Shown here: in pieces, positions 22,993 through 34,035 of the stretch
Position numbering within the stretch: position 1 is the first letter of the stretch
How the letters are laid out: every line of letters starts with the position of its first letter
Assembly: GCA_903632075.3 (NCBI GenBank)
Contig: CAHIKZ030000584.1
Coordinates: forward strand, 826,001-890,000
DNA length: 64,000 bases
DNA from: Acanthosepion pharaonis
Taxonomy: Eukaryota; Mollusca; Cephalopoda; Sepiida; Sepiidae
Direction: 5' to 3'
Made by a program: the position numbers and the translations under genes
The notes under the pieces: model-generated
Told to the model about the DNA's origin: nothing
The model's database searches: none
What the model saw: the letters and a program-made list of their open reading frames with translations, nothing else

Positions 22993-24678
22993 CCAATTTT
23001 TTTTTTCATTTTTCGATTTCAACACCTAAGAACATTTGGCAGGCGATGGCCAACAAGCACTTGATAACATTCCCTTTCATTTCCCCATTGATAGAACGGA
23101 ATGGAACTCAATAATCAATAAGAAAATATGGCAAAAATATAAAAGCAAAATTTAAAAACAAGAAAGGCTTCTGATCAGTAACTTTCTTGAAGCACATAAA
23201 TGAATAAAAAGTAGCAAAGTAAATTAATTAGCAAATTCATTAAGAGAAAAACAGTATTTTCCTTCATACAAGCTTTCAAAGAGAAGAAGGACATCATACG
23301 ATAAACCAACAAATAAAAAAAAACTGTGTATGGGGAGGAACACGTATGACTAAAACTGTAATAAAAAAAACATGGCGTTAAAACAAAAAAAAATTCTACT
23401 TGATAAAAAGTAGATAAAATAATGAAACAGGACCAGAGAAAGAAATATTTTAAAAACATATATAAAGGGGAAAATACGAGGAACAAAATGGCGACATGGA
23501 AAAGTATGGGCGCGCCCATTTGATGATAAATATTTTTCTATTTAATCTCAGGGATAAATGAAGCCGAAAGGATAATGAAATATTCTCAAAGATGACCACT
23601 TGAAAATTTTCGCAAATTAACATGCTTTATAAAATATATTTTACATATAGATTTTCATCGAAAATTATATAAAGCGGAACCTTTTATTAGAATACATATA
23701 CATGCAGATATAAACAGAGCTGGCTGTTCCTTTCCAAATATCGCCGCTTGCTATTGTGGCTATCTGATCACAGTTGCATACGCCTGCACAGTCTTCAACA
23801 CCCACTGAGCCAATATGCCGTTTATTCTACAAGTATGCTGAATAGACCTTAGAGTTTCTCGAAGAGAATTATCAATTTAGTAAGTTTGTTTAATGGCGTA
23901 TCAACGGCTTATGGTTCATTTAATGCATTTTGTTTTCTTGGAAGCTTTGATATATTAAAAATATGATATAAGTTATTCTACTTTCACAATTGAATACATG
24001 GTAGATAATACTCAGCTTTTGTGCATATACATGTTTAGCTGGGCATAATTACTAGAGGTGGTGATATGCGTGTTTTATGTCGCTGTAATTGTTGTAGCTA
24101 TGTTTTGGAATATATTTTGATTTCCATAAGTATTTGTGTTTATATCATTTGGATTAATATCAATGAAGAGTTCTTGTTGGCCTATTTTGTTTAGCGGTAT
24201 ATAAACCTCTAGGCGTTATTTAATGCCGAAATCTACATATATTGAACACTCCACGTCTACAACATTTTCTTGAGCTGACCACTTGAAAATTTCGTTCCGT
24301 ATACCTAAGCGTCTTTTAAGAAATTTGCAACAACAGTTTTACTTCGTCTAATCTCACCAGCTATAGAACGTTGAAAAAGACTTTGGTGCTGCAACTCGAC
24401 AACATAAAACTCGATATAAAACTCAATTTTCAGAAGAATAGGTTAAAAACAGCAATTTTAACAGACGATTTATGCAAAATAGGAAAAGACAAGATTATTC
24501 CTACAATAGACAACATAATTTTAAATTTATTGATTCGTATAAGTATAAGTAATTTACATAATTATTTTATCGGTGACGCCTTGTAGATTATTTAATCAGT
24601 AGAATATATGTGATAATTCCAGCAAAGAACATCATGTGCTGCATAGAGTGTCACCATTTTTATTCTTACGTTAACAAC
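21121..24678. other. 3.5 kb of AT-rich sequence without recognised genes
   Basis: Only a (TC)n run at about 22966-22993 stands out. Short open frames show no domain. This is probably intronic or intergenic. Confidence 0.35.
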
Positions 24679-25682
24679 ATGATAGGGAAGACAAAGGATC
24701 TTACCGTTGACTTGAGACAAAGAATTATTAACTTTCACAAATCGGGAAATAGGTTCAGCACTATTTCAAACCGGTTAGCTAACGATGCAGTCAGTTATAA
24801 AGAAGTTTAAACAGCTTGGCACGGCAGAGAATTTGCCTGGACATAAAAAAAATCCAAATTGTCACTGCAAACTTCAAGAAAACTTTCTCGCTAGGTTAAT
24901 ATAAACCCAAGTTTTGTTTTGAAAGAAATCACAAAACGTTTAGATACGATGGGCATCAGCGTAAGTACTCGCAGAATACAACGTTGTTTAAATAGAAATG
25001 GTTTGCATGGAAACCAACCACGGCGAGGCCCTCTTCACAAACCATGTCATATTGTTGGTCGGTTTAATTTTACCATAACGTTCTTAGACAAATAGAATAG
25101 AGTTTGGAAACAAGTACTATGGTGTGATAAAACAAAAATTGAGCTTTTAAGTCATAATGACGTACAGAAGATTTGACGCCAGAAAGGTGAGGCTTTCCTC
25201 CCAAAGAACACTGTAGCATTATTAAAAAATGGAGGCGGATTGATGAGGTTTTGGGGTTGTTTTAGCTCAATGAGGACCGGACAATTAATTGCAATAAGGT
25301 GAATAACGAAATCTGCTGACTATCAAAATTCTGGATGAAAATCTATAACTGTCAGCAGAAAATCATCATTTTGATCGATGATTTACTTTCCAGCAAGGTA
25401 ATGATCCCAAACATAAGTCTAAATCAGTGACTGCGTGACTTCAGAAAAAAAAATAAAAAAGATCCCAGTTCTGCCATGACCTTCAACGATTTTGTACTTG
25501 ATCTTATTGAAAATCTATGGCAAGAATTGGCATTTCGAATAAATTGTCTATCACCCCAAACACTTGAGGAATTAGAACATATAACCATTGAAGAAAATTC
25601 CAGAAAAGACTTGTTCAAACCTCATCAAAAACTTTAGAAAAAGATTGCAGCAAGTTACAAAGACGAGAGGCCATGCTATTGA
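24679..25682 (+). pseudogene. Tc1-like transposase, inactivated
   Basis: The start MIGKTKDLTVDLRQRIINFH at 24679 is the paired-like helix-turn-helix start of Tc1 transposases. Later blocks in shifted frames are LWCDKTKIELL (25113-25145), RQKGEAFLPKNTVALLKNGG, LMRFWGCFSSMRTGQLIA, HFTFQQGNDPKHKSKSVT (about 25380) and IENLWQELAF, ending SYKDERPCY with a stop at 25680-25682. The length of about 1.0 kb fits a full transposase of about 340 residues. The first catalytic Asp (LWxD) remains. The second (QQDNDPKH) is Gly here, and the third position appears as Val. With several frameshifts and stops, the copy is dead. A possible right terminal sequence (AACGGGTGTTCGAATAATTT, about 25910) has no visible left partner. 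Confidence 0.88.
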
Positions 25683-25956
25683 TTATTAATACTGTGAACA
25701 TTGTTCAATATTTTCTAATTTTTATAATGTACGAATAATTTTGTCTTTTCTTATTTTGCATAATTCGCCTGTCAAATTTGTTGTAATTAACCTATTGTTC
25801 TGAAAATCAAGTTTAAATATTCCTTTATTGTGTGTGTATGGTTATTAAGATATAAAAGCAATCATAATGACAATAGATTCTGAGGAATGGATAAAAATAT
25901 TTAAAATTAACGGGTGTTCGAATAATTTCGTCGGTGATCGTATATATCATCAGTCA

Positions 25957-26116
25957 TCACACACGCACACACACGCAAACGCGCGCGCACACACACACAC
26001 ACACATATATATATGTATATTTATAATCGCTAATCCTCTATGATTACTTAGAGTTACACATTTGTATACAAGCAAATTAACCCAAATAATTATTACATTA
26101 CAATGCGCACACAAAC

Positions 26117-26188
<72 letters not shown>
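25957..26188. repeat. (CA)n and (TA)n arrays
   Basis: CACACG/CGCG/CA run at about 25957-26008 and (TA)n at about 26117-26188. Confidence 0.9.
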
Positions 26189-26190
<2 letters not shown>

Positions 26191-27152
26191 TTCCTTTTCG
26201 TTTGTGTACTCAGATTTAGACCTTTACGTTCTAACTGCAATTCTCCCAATCAATTAGACCAAAACAAGTGGTGGAATATTCCAATTATCCAACGGTAAGG
26301 GCGTCCCGTGTTGTCAAGCTGACATTCTCCGAATCATTATCCGGAAAAGTCAAATACACATTGACGTAAAATGATTCACTTCCAGCATGAAACGCTCTGT
26401 TCATTGCAAATGCGCTCTGCATTCCTTTCAAAGGAGACTCTTTCGCTGCTTAAATTGGATTTTAGCTTCTGCATGAAAAATGTACATCAAAGATCCATCG
26501 CCACAAAATCAATGCAAATACACAAGTGGTTATCATTCGTACCAAAATGGAACGATCCAATTTAAACACTGGAGAAAAGCGGTCAATTTTACCAAAGATC
26601 ACTAAAGGGATTTTAGTATTATTTTTAATAATATTAAACCAAGCAAACATAGAAGAGAAGCAGTCCTGATATATATATTAACTGTCGTCATAGTGGTAGT
26701 CGTAATGCTTAATATTGCGTCATACTTGTAGATTTAATAATCGTCTATCTGAGGCTATTACGATTAAATCTTTGCATGAACAGTAACTGCTACATTCTAC
26801 TGTAATTTATCTGGCAACAAGTGTTTTTATTTTATCCCCTATTCTCAGAATTCTAATGTGTTTTAATTTTTCATTGTCGTGATCTGGATTGTCTTGCTTC
26901 TTCCCGATATTTCCATCTAATAATTTTACTTTCTGGTCCTAAGTCGAAGAAAGACAAGCACTTACTTCCCATTTATATTCAATAATTTTTAATAACATCT
27001 CAACAAGAATGTTAACTATTTTTAAATGAAAATACATAAAAAATGAAAGATCCGAAATATATAGCCAGAATTAATAATAAACAGTATTATCATTTAATTC
27101 CAATTTTTATAAATTCATTATAAATTTTACAAATTCGTTAACATTAATATTA
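26189..27152. other. Unclassified sequence
   Basis: The first half (26200-26600) is of more balanced composition than its surroundings but holds no recognisable exon. Confidence 0.3.

Positions 27153-27225
<73 letters not shown>
27153..27225. repeat. (ATT)n followed by (AAT)n: perfect trinucleotide inverted repeat
   Basis: A TTA run passes directly into a TAA run, so the block can fold as a long hairpin of about 30 bp. Confidence 0.9.
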
Positions 27226-27227
<2 letters not shown>

Positions 27228-27421
27228 TTATTTGTTCAAACTATCAACTGAGGACAAACATTTCGATGTGCCTCTCCCCATTATGAAACTTACGTTTCAG
27301 TTGCATTTGTATCAAGCTAGCTGCATTTCACTCACATTGTCACGTTTACTTCAAGCACAACGTTTTTCTTCTGAAGATTAGCGACGTTTTTCTATTTTTA
27401 TATTTATATGCATTTTTAAAC

Positions 27422-27465
27422 GTGAGTTGATGAAGACAGGTATATTGTCGAAATGTTGTTAAACA
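27422..27465 (+). other. Degenerate hammerhead-like motif
   Basis: TTGATGA, then GACA and TGTC able to pair, then GAAATGTTGT. It has the order core, stem II, GAAA, but the first core base is T and no convincing stem I is visible. Probably a decayed member of the ribozyme-bearing repeats. Confidence 0.3.
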
Positions 27466-27589
27466 AAATTAAAAAAAATCTTTTTTTTAATTTTATTTTC
27501 TTAAATTGCGCTCTTCTAGAATTATTATTATTATTATTGCCTTTCGCATGGTTTTCAATTTCATCTAAAGATATTGCATTATGGGTACT

Positions 27590-27950
27590 CTCCATCATGA
27601 CGTACAACCTCAAACAGAGATCACTTTTCGCTGGATATTTCCTGTGTCAAGCAATGCAGATTTCTGAAGCGATGTGATAAAAGACTTTATTCCAATTCTT
27701 ACACAGCATAATATCAAGTTCCCTGCTATAGATATCAAATCCCTAAGTATACCTGAAAAAATCCTGTTCTGAACTGCCCACATTTTGACAACTCCAGTTC
27801 GCTGCTTGGTGTATTTCTTGAGCTTTTCAATTTCTTTGATCCTGATATTATGAATAGGCATAGCCACGTCAATAACGTTATTTTTCTCTTCTTGTTTAAT
27901 TGTAAACCACAGTGATCTCTGGTTTGGTGGCGTCAAGGACACTGTTCGTT
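27590..27950 (-). pseudogene. LINE C-terminal fragment (family C)
   Basis: On the minus strand NVIDVAMPIHNIRIKEIEKL is followed by KKYTKQRTGVVKMWA and, after a gap, LQKSALLDTGNIQRKVISV. This is the pattern of a domain found after the RT in some LINEs (DIAxPxDxxIxxKExEKIxKY, LxxExxxLW, then QKxALLGTAxILRKVLS). A frame change removes the VVxGALG block. It lies in the same orientation as the next two fragments. Confidence 0.7.
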
Positions 27951-28244
27951 TCTATGTTGAAATCTCATCAGACCGTAATTGGAAGTTTTTGATCACTTTC
28001 TCTGTAACGAAATATAATCTACCGACACAAGAGCATATTTTTCCCTACCTGCTCCCGCTTATGGTTTGAGCTCAAGAAAATGACAAGAAAATATACAGTG
28101 TTGAATGACATATTTAGTTTAGACCATTTTAATTCGTTATCACAAATCTAAATAACTTCTCAATTCAATTAACATCAGAAGCCATTAAACCTATTGTTCG
28201 GTACAGCAATTATGCCATTTATTATCATTTTTCTTATTAAAGTT

Positions 28245-28530
28245 AAAAATGGCTTCATGACATTTTCTACTGATCACAAATATTTTACATTAAGTTCTCC
28301 GTAATATGGAAGCTGTGTTTGTGATTACAATTTTTTGCATTTCTTCAAGGCATTGGGTACCTGGAATCCTATCAGACAGTTTATCGAACTTTTTTACAAT
28401 CAAAACAAGGGCTCCAAATACAATAGGAATAATTGATGTCTTCGTGTATCACATGTTTAATATTTGCACTTCAAGACCATTTTATTTTGATAGGTTTAAC
28501 ATTTCCTGGGCATTTCCATTTTTGTGATTT
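28245..28530 (-). pseudogene. LINE C-terminal fragment (family C)
   Basis: On the minus strand it gives TSIIPIVFGALVLIVKKFDK, then LSDRIPGTQCLEEMQKIVIT. This is the (I/V)PVVxGALGxxxKxF...IPGxPxLxExQKI block of family C. It is diverged from, but collinear with, the copy at 28.6-29.0 kb. Confidence 0.7.
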
Positions 28531-28599
28531 ATTGAGAGCTTGCCTAAAATTATTCTTGGCTATATTTTTTCCATTTATTTTTCGTTAAATTTTACATTT

Positions 28600-28987
28600 T
28601 ATTCTTTCCGGGTCCCGCCCAGGGACCTAAGGTTAGAAGTGGTATCATGACGTTTTCCACTGAAAACAAAAAAAAAGTATACATGGACAAAGCCCTTCAT
28701 AAGATGTAGGCTGTACAATTTTTGTATTTCTTTAAGGCATGGTATTCCAGGGATCCCTTCAATTAGTCTACTGAAATCTTGTCCAACCAATCCGAGGGCT
28801 TCAACTACAATGGGAATTGTTGATGTTCCCATTTCTGAGATTTCGATTTCAATGTCCTTGTATTTTGATAGCTATTTGAATATCTTCTAAGATACATTGC
28901 AGTCTGCAAGGACTGCCATATCAATAAGGAGGTACCTTTTTCGTGTGCTATCTCTAATAACAATGCCTGAGCGGTTAGCTTTGATTG

Positions 28988-28990
<3 letters not shown>
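28600..28990 (-). pseudogene. LINE C-terminal fragment (family C), best preserved
   Basis: On the minus strand RKRYLLIDMAVLADCNVS is followed by KYKDIEIEISEMGTSTIPI, then VVEALGLVGQDFSRLIEGIP and GIPCLKEIQKLYSLHL. These are the ordered motifs of the family C post-RT domain. A stop after NVS and a frameshift break the frame. The same 3' block recurs at 48.65 kb. The repeat also shares the DNA phrase TTTCCGGGTCC, CGCCCAGGGACCTAAGGT with the 48.65-kb copy. Confidence 0.78.
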
Positions 28991-29026
<36 letters not shown>

Positions 29027-29177
29027 CATCATCTGAAACTGGAAATCACTGTCTTTTCTTATACTTATAATTCGCACCCTTCTTCTTCTTCTTCTTCTTT
29101 TTCTTCTTCAATGTACCGTGACCATTCAGTATGTGTTTGATAACGACTCTTCACAAGTTCCTATCGTTATTCATACG

Positions 29178-29229
<52 letters not shown>
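28991..29229. repeat. (ATT)n, (TTC)n and (TA)n runs
   Basis: (ATT)n to about 29026, CTTCTT run at about 29077-29108, (TA)n at about 29182-29229. Confidence 0.9.
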
Positions 29230-29231
<2 letters not shown>

Positions 29232-29459
29232 AGATCATTCATGATAATTTTCTCATTTTCATTTTGTCTTTTTGTTAAATCTATGACATTTAACGTTCAT
29301 AAAGGACTGAGTATTTAACTTTGTCTGGCTTGGTAGGCATTTAAATACCGGGTTAAAATATGATAAACGATCTTCTTAACAGTCACTCGGTTATATTTGT
29401 AAAAGAAACGAATTATCGAATATGTAATTACTATTTACTTTTATCACAATACTAAGACA

Positions 29460-29461
<2 letters not shown>

Positions 29462-29520
<59 letters not shown>
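29462..29520. repeat. (TA)n microsatellite
   Basis: Perfect TA run that forms the outer end of the element described next. Confidence 0.95.
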
Positions 29521-29522
<2 letters not shown>

Positions 29523-29712
29523 AAGCAATGCCTCATTTATACATGCTTCATTAAAGACGACAGACAAGGTACTGCGATTAAGCAACTTATTTGATGTTTC
29601 CAATGTTCGAACAAGCGTTTTTTTTTTTTTTCGTTTTTTATGTCTAGAAAACTGTCCGAATGTTCCTGTTTTCCGAGCGCTTTCTGCTATACTTTTAGCC
29701 ATTATCAAGGGC
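29521..29712 (-). mobile_element. Arm of the palindromic (TA)n-ended family, with hammerhead-like core
   Basis: Next to (TA)n it has GGAAGCAATGCCTCATTTAT and ACATGCTTCATTAAAGACGA, like the arms at 14.9 and 15.95 kb. On the minus strand the far end (29712-29660) reads TTGATAATGGCT, AGCAGAAAGCGCTCGG. This is core, stem II GGCT/AGC, GAAA and a self-complementary AGCGCU. The core has two deviations (UUGAUAA), including the G8 position needed for catalysis in known hammerheads, so it is probably inactive. Confidence 0.6.
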
Positions 29713-30039
29713 GATTTTATTTTAAAGTTCTATCTGGGTGCATGGGTTGTCTTTCTGCTTGTAGAGTTATACTGATTTTTTTTCCGAATACAGTTAAAAC
29801 ATTGTGGCCGTATTCGTAGGTAATGTCCTTGAGTGTTGGCTTTTACTTTTTCATTATTAAGGCTTCCATTATTTTTAATCATTTTTTAACATGTGGATGA
29901 GGATATTATGTTTATATTTTCTACTAGTATATTTTGGATGGAGTCTGTTAAGTTTGCGGGGGTATTTAAATGGGTTCTAATAGAGCTGTGACCAGATAGT
30001 TGCAACGTAAGGCGTCTGGATATGCATGTATTAGTGTGA
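29713..30039. other. Unclassified sequence
   Basis: Nothing recognised beyond possible decayed transposon flank. Confidence 0.3.
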
Positions 30040-30682
30040 ACAAATTGTTGTGTTGAGAATAAATTGAGGACTTTTAGAAAACGGTTAATTTCTGAGAGAA
30101 GTGAAAGGAAAATTGTTAAAAGCTGCCTCCAAGAATCCTCACTTAAAGACAAAGGACATTGTCCATGATGTAAAGACATCAGGGTTGAATGCATCGATGG
30201 CGACTTTCACTAGATCCTTACTTGGAGCAGAAATTCGAGCTTGTCGCCCAAGGAAAACCACTTAAAATACAGATTTGGCTAATGCTAAAAGCCATCTAGA
30301 ACGTGGAAGTAAATAGTGGGACAATGTTTTATGAAACGATTGTTGAATTATTTGATCAAATGAGCTCCCGTTATGTATAGAGGAAAGTGAATGAAACCCA
30401 CAAACCAAAAAATACCCTCCCTATATTTAAGCAGTGTGATGGAAGCGTTCTGCAGTGAGGATGTTTTGCTGTTTCTGGATTCTGAGAACTAGGGACAGTA
30501 TTATATAGTATATATATATCATGTAGAAAGAGCAGTACTTGGCTATTTTTGAAACTGGACGTTTGAACGTGACAATGAGCTAAAAACAAGACACGAATTG
30601 TTACAAAAATACTGAAAAGACAGCAGTATTAAGGAATTTGCTTACCCCGCAAAAAAGGCCGGAGCCCATTGAACATTTATGG
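30040..30682 (+). pseudogene. Second Tc1-like transposase fragment, truncated at (TA)n
   Basis: In mixed frames: KNPHLKTKDIVHDVKTSGLN-like text then LLGAEIRACRPRKTTLK (HTH linker), then ETIVELFDQMSSRYV and RKVNETHKPKNTLPIFKQCD followed by GCFAVSGF. These correspond to the (E)TKIELF, YVWRK and HGGGSxxxWGCF regions. At the end CCCATTGAACATTTATGG encodes PIEHLW of the third catalytic block. The sequence stops precisely where (TA)n begins, so the last 60 or so codons are missing. It belongs to a different Tc1 lineage from the 24.7-kb copy and is non-functional. Confidence 0.75.

Positions 30683-30726
<44 letters not shown>
30683..30726. repeat. (TA)n microsatellite
   Basis: TA run at the truncation point of the Tc1 fragment. 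Confidence 0.95.
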
Positions 30727-30728
<2 letters not shown>

Positions 30729-31193
30729 TGTCGTGAACAGAATTATTCACCAACCCAAGGGAAAATACATGAGGGAAAATACATTGATGATTGAATCGGT
30801 CATTAAATGTAACATTTGGTCACTTGTTTTCTTTATTCAAAATTCGGACAGAACTTATGGGATGACCTGATATATGTCTATATATCGCAGTCTGTTCATA
30901 TCTATCTATATCAGGGGTGGCTTCTGTTTTCACCACAGTTAATATAAAAGATAACTAAGGAAACATTCAAGCCTTATAATTATTTACTGGGTATGAATTG
31001 AGACCCCAGTTCATTAAAACGTAAGTTTAATGTTAATGCGTGTGTAGCAAGAAACGTGTGTGTAAATTTTCTTCATGTCTTGTGGCTATCAAACATCTGA
31101 AATATATCGTATGCGGCTCTAACATTAAACAAGTTTTTTCTTCCTTCATATAACTATTTATTTATCTATTACAGTCTGTTCATATTTATCTGC

Positions 31194-31195
<2 letters not shown>
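30727..31195. other. Unclassified sequence
   Basis: Nothing recognised. Confidence 0.3.

Positions 31196-31265
<70 letters not shown>
31196..31265. repeat. (TA)n microsatellite
   Basis: Perfect TA run of about 70 bp. Confidence 0.95.
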
Positions 31266-31269
<4 letters not shown>

Positions 31270-32314
31270 GTGTTTTTATTATTTATTTTTGAATCACCAG
31301 TCGCACCTCGTAGATTGTATGCAGATTTCACAAGGCATTTTCAGTTAAATCGATTCCCGTTGCTTGTTTTATAAATCAGCTTACATTTAAAAGAAAAACT
31401 GAATAATATCTAAATCCAAAGATAACGAAAAAAATAAGCAATCTGTAAAATATAAATTCAAAAGGTAAAGACAACGTTAACAAACAACAGATAATATAGA
31501 AGGATGAAAAATAATCAATGTCTTGCTTTTTTCACCCACTTGTGACAGCATTTCCAGTCGAGGTCAGTCAATGTCCGGCCTACTGACTGCCACTTGTCCA
31601 GCCACTCCCACCGACCACTGAAGTCTTAAGTCCAGCATCGATATGGTCAGCTGTTTGAAGCGAGCAACGTGCTTCTATTTATGATTTAATGCCCCATCTT
31701 CTACGACAGAATAAGTGTCTCCAGACAATACTTGAAACGAGTGCGGAACACGTACTTACGAAGAAGAAAAAGATCGCTCGACATATTGACCACCATCTTG
31801 CCTCACCGCGATGGCAGTTGGCACAATTCGGTCAAGAATTCTTTCTTTTCATTTCTTCAAAATCCAAGAGGAAGGATATTATCAACTAAGTACATTCCTC
31901 CCACACAGAAGCCGATGTCTGAAGAAGATAGAGATGATAGCAGCTGTTTCATTTTTTCTGAAACCAGCTGTGTTTTAGATTATATTTATTGTAATAGTAT
32001 ATTTAAAACTGTAATTCAAAGATAAAGTATTTGAATGAAAAAGCTTACTTTAAAATATAAATGAAAATAATTGAAACCTTTATTCAATGTTACGAAAATA
32101 TATCTCGAAATTACGTACCGACAATTGTCTTGAATTCGAGGATGTTTTAGAAACAGATATTTCTTTAAAATTTTGGGAAGATATTTGCTTAGTTTAAATA
32201 TTTCGTAAATTAATTTATTGTAAAATATTGTTTATGTTTTTACATCTGAGATTCATGAAACTAATATAAATTAACTGTTTAATAAAAAACGTAAATAAAA
32301 AAGGTTTTAGGTAT
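31266..32314. other. Unclassified sequence
   Basis: No domain-bearing frame recognised. Confidence 0.3.
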
Positions 32315-32505
32315 ATAGCTTTATCTGTCTATATCCCTGAGGTGAGGTACTGTGATTACTTGCATTATTTACATTATTCAGACTGTTATCTTCATTTTCA
32401 TTGCCATATTCACAGCGTTTCGGTCTCTATATCTCTGAGATGAGGTATTGAGATTACTGGCATTATTTACATTATTCGGACTGTTATCTTCATCTGCTTT
32501 TTTAA
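32315..32505 (-). repeat. Two tandem S1 tail units
   Basis: Two copies of about 92-95 bp of the S1 tail (TATATC(C/T)CTGAGRTGAGGT ... CATTATTTACATTATTC(A/G)GAC). They belong to a diverged sub-family in which the monomer is shorter than in the 2-kb and 12.7-kb arrays. Confidence 0.75.
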
Positions 32506-32830
32506 GCGTTTCACCCCAAGTAAGGCGGGAAGCCACTAACACGCAAGGAGCTACAGAGAGTTGGACCAAGAGCAAATAGGAGTGATAGAGGAAAGAATGA
32601 AGAGAAGGATAAGGGGTAGATCAAGACATCTGGCGACGTCGATTGGCATTACTTTTGAATAGTTGGAGATTATAGCTATCAGGAATACGGGAAAAGAGGA
32701 GGGAGTTCCACAGACGAGATGTGCGAGACATGAAGATATTGGATTAGAAGAGACGGCTACATTTAACAGTTTCGATAGTGAAAATGTGTGAGCGAGATGC
32801 CAGCCTAATAGACCGCTTCAATACTATATT
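32506..32830 (-). pseudogene. LINE C-terminal fragment (family B), lying inside an S1 locus
   Basis: On the minus strand LASRSHIFTIETVKCS is followed by MSRTSRLWNSLLFSRIPDSY and NLQLFKSNANRR, the canonical end of family B. The 3' DNA (TAAGGCGGGAAGCCAC on plus) matches the end of the copy at 61.64 kb. It sits between S1 tail units (32.3-32.5 kb) and a third unit joined to the S1 body (32.83 kb), which suggests a nested insertion. I could not confirm a target duplication. Confidence 0.7.
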
Positions 32831-33195
32831 CATAATGTTTCAGCATCTCTATATCTGAGATGAGTTATGATTATTGCATTATTTACATTATTCGGACTGT
32901 TATCCTCATCTTCATTGACATATTCACAACGTTTGGGTCGTTGTAATCTCCAGCCTTCTTCAGGTGATTCGTATTTCGAAACGAACCTTTTATTTCACCC
33001 ACCAGGGAAGATTGTTCTAGTTCCACGTGCCATGTCTCTTCCGGATGTCTCAGTCATTTGCCTTTAACTGAACTCTCCAATTTTTTGGTTCACCACTCCT
33101 GCGGGCTGGTATTGAACTCACAACTCTTTGGGTCTAGTCATTGGATCTAACCAACGTCTTTCCATCTACTGGGCCATGTGTTCTCAAGTCCGAAT
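32831..33195 (-). mobile_element. Near full-length SINE S1
   Basis: Read on minus from 33195. A tRNA-like head (ACATGGCCCAGTAGATGGAA, GACGTTGGTTAGATC, then B-box-like GTGAGTTCAATACC). Then a body with TGGCACGTGGAACTAGAACA and GTGGGTGAAATAAAAGGTTC. Then CACCTGAAGAAGGCTGGAG with CCCAAACGTTGTGAAT, and one tail unit (GATGAGGATAACAGTCCGAA ... TCATCTCAGATATAGAG). This copy gives the clearest view of S1 architecture: tRNA-like head, conserved body, hammerhead-like core, about 100-bp tail. The GAAA of the ribozyme core is CAAA here, so this copy would be inactive. Confidence 0.8.
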
Positions 33196-33466
33196 AATGT
33201 AAATAATGCAAGTACATATCTTTATAATTTATATATTTTTCTTCTATGTAGACTTTTTCTCGGGTGGGTATAATGGGTGCTGTAAGCTTGGACATGTGGA
33301 TGATGCAATAGATGTCGATTCAGAATTGAAAATTTCAAGACAGTTTCGTTATATTCACTAACCTTGGTAAAGGTAACAATCCATCTATTCTCCCTAGCCA
33401 GTTATCGATTACTTATTAGGTCTTGTATCAGTAAATAATTATTATGTCCTGCAAGAATTATTACAA

Positions 33467-33525
<59 letters not shown>

Positions 33526-34035
33526 TTTATTTAAATAATCTGAAAAGTGTAGATAAGTTGTAGAAAACAAACCAATCGAGGAATATTTCAGATGAGCGAT
33601 CAGATATGGTTGCTTTTAAATATAAACAACGTTTGATTAATTACAATTCCCACTTTGCTATCTGATGTAATGAATATGCATACATCTTAGTTCCCCCTCA
33701 CAGTAATATGTTTGGCTGGTGTCAGCCATAAATACAGACTGATGTGGAGGTACAGGTCTACGCCTATTGAGCGCCTATTGCCTACGCCTATTGACTACCA
33801 CTACGACGAGGTACAGTCCATTACGGTTACCTGCTAGATTTTCCTACTCGGTTACAGTAGTCCAAAACCACTTTGCTACTTCGAACAAATATATCCCATT
33901 CCGGGATTATCACTATCCATACATACAAACTTATTAGTCAGGTTGCACGTTGTAGGATGCATGTATGTGACAGTGCTGACAGCAAACACAGAAAGGGTAG
34001 AGGACTACTTGCAATACAAAGAAATACCGCGTCCT
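33196..34035. other. Unclassified sequence with a (TA)n run
   Basis: (TA)n at about 33474-33522. At 33756-33802 the phrase CTACGCCTATTGA recurs in a short degenerate tandem. Nothing else recognised. Confidence 0.35.
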
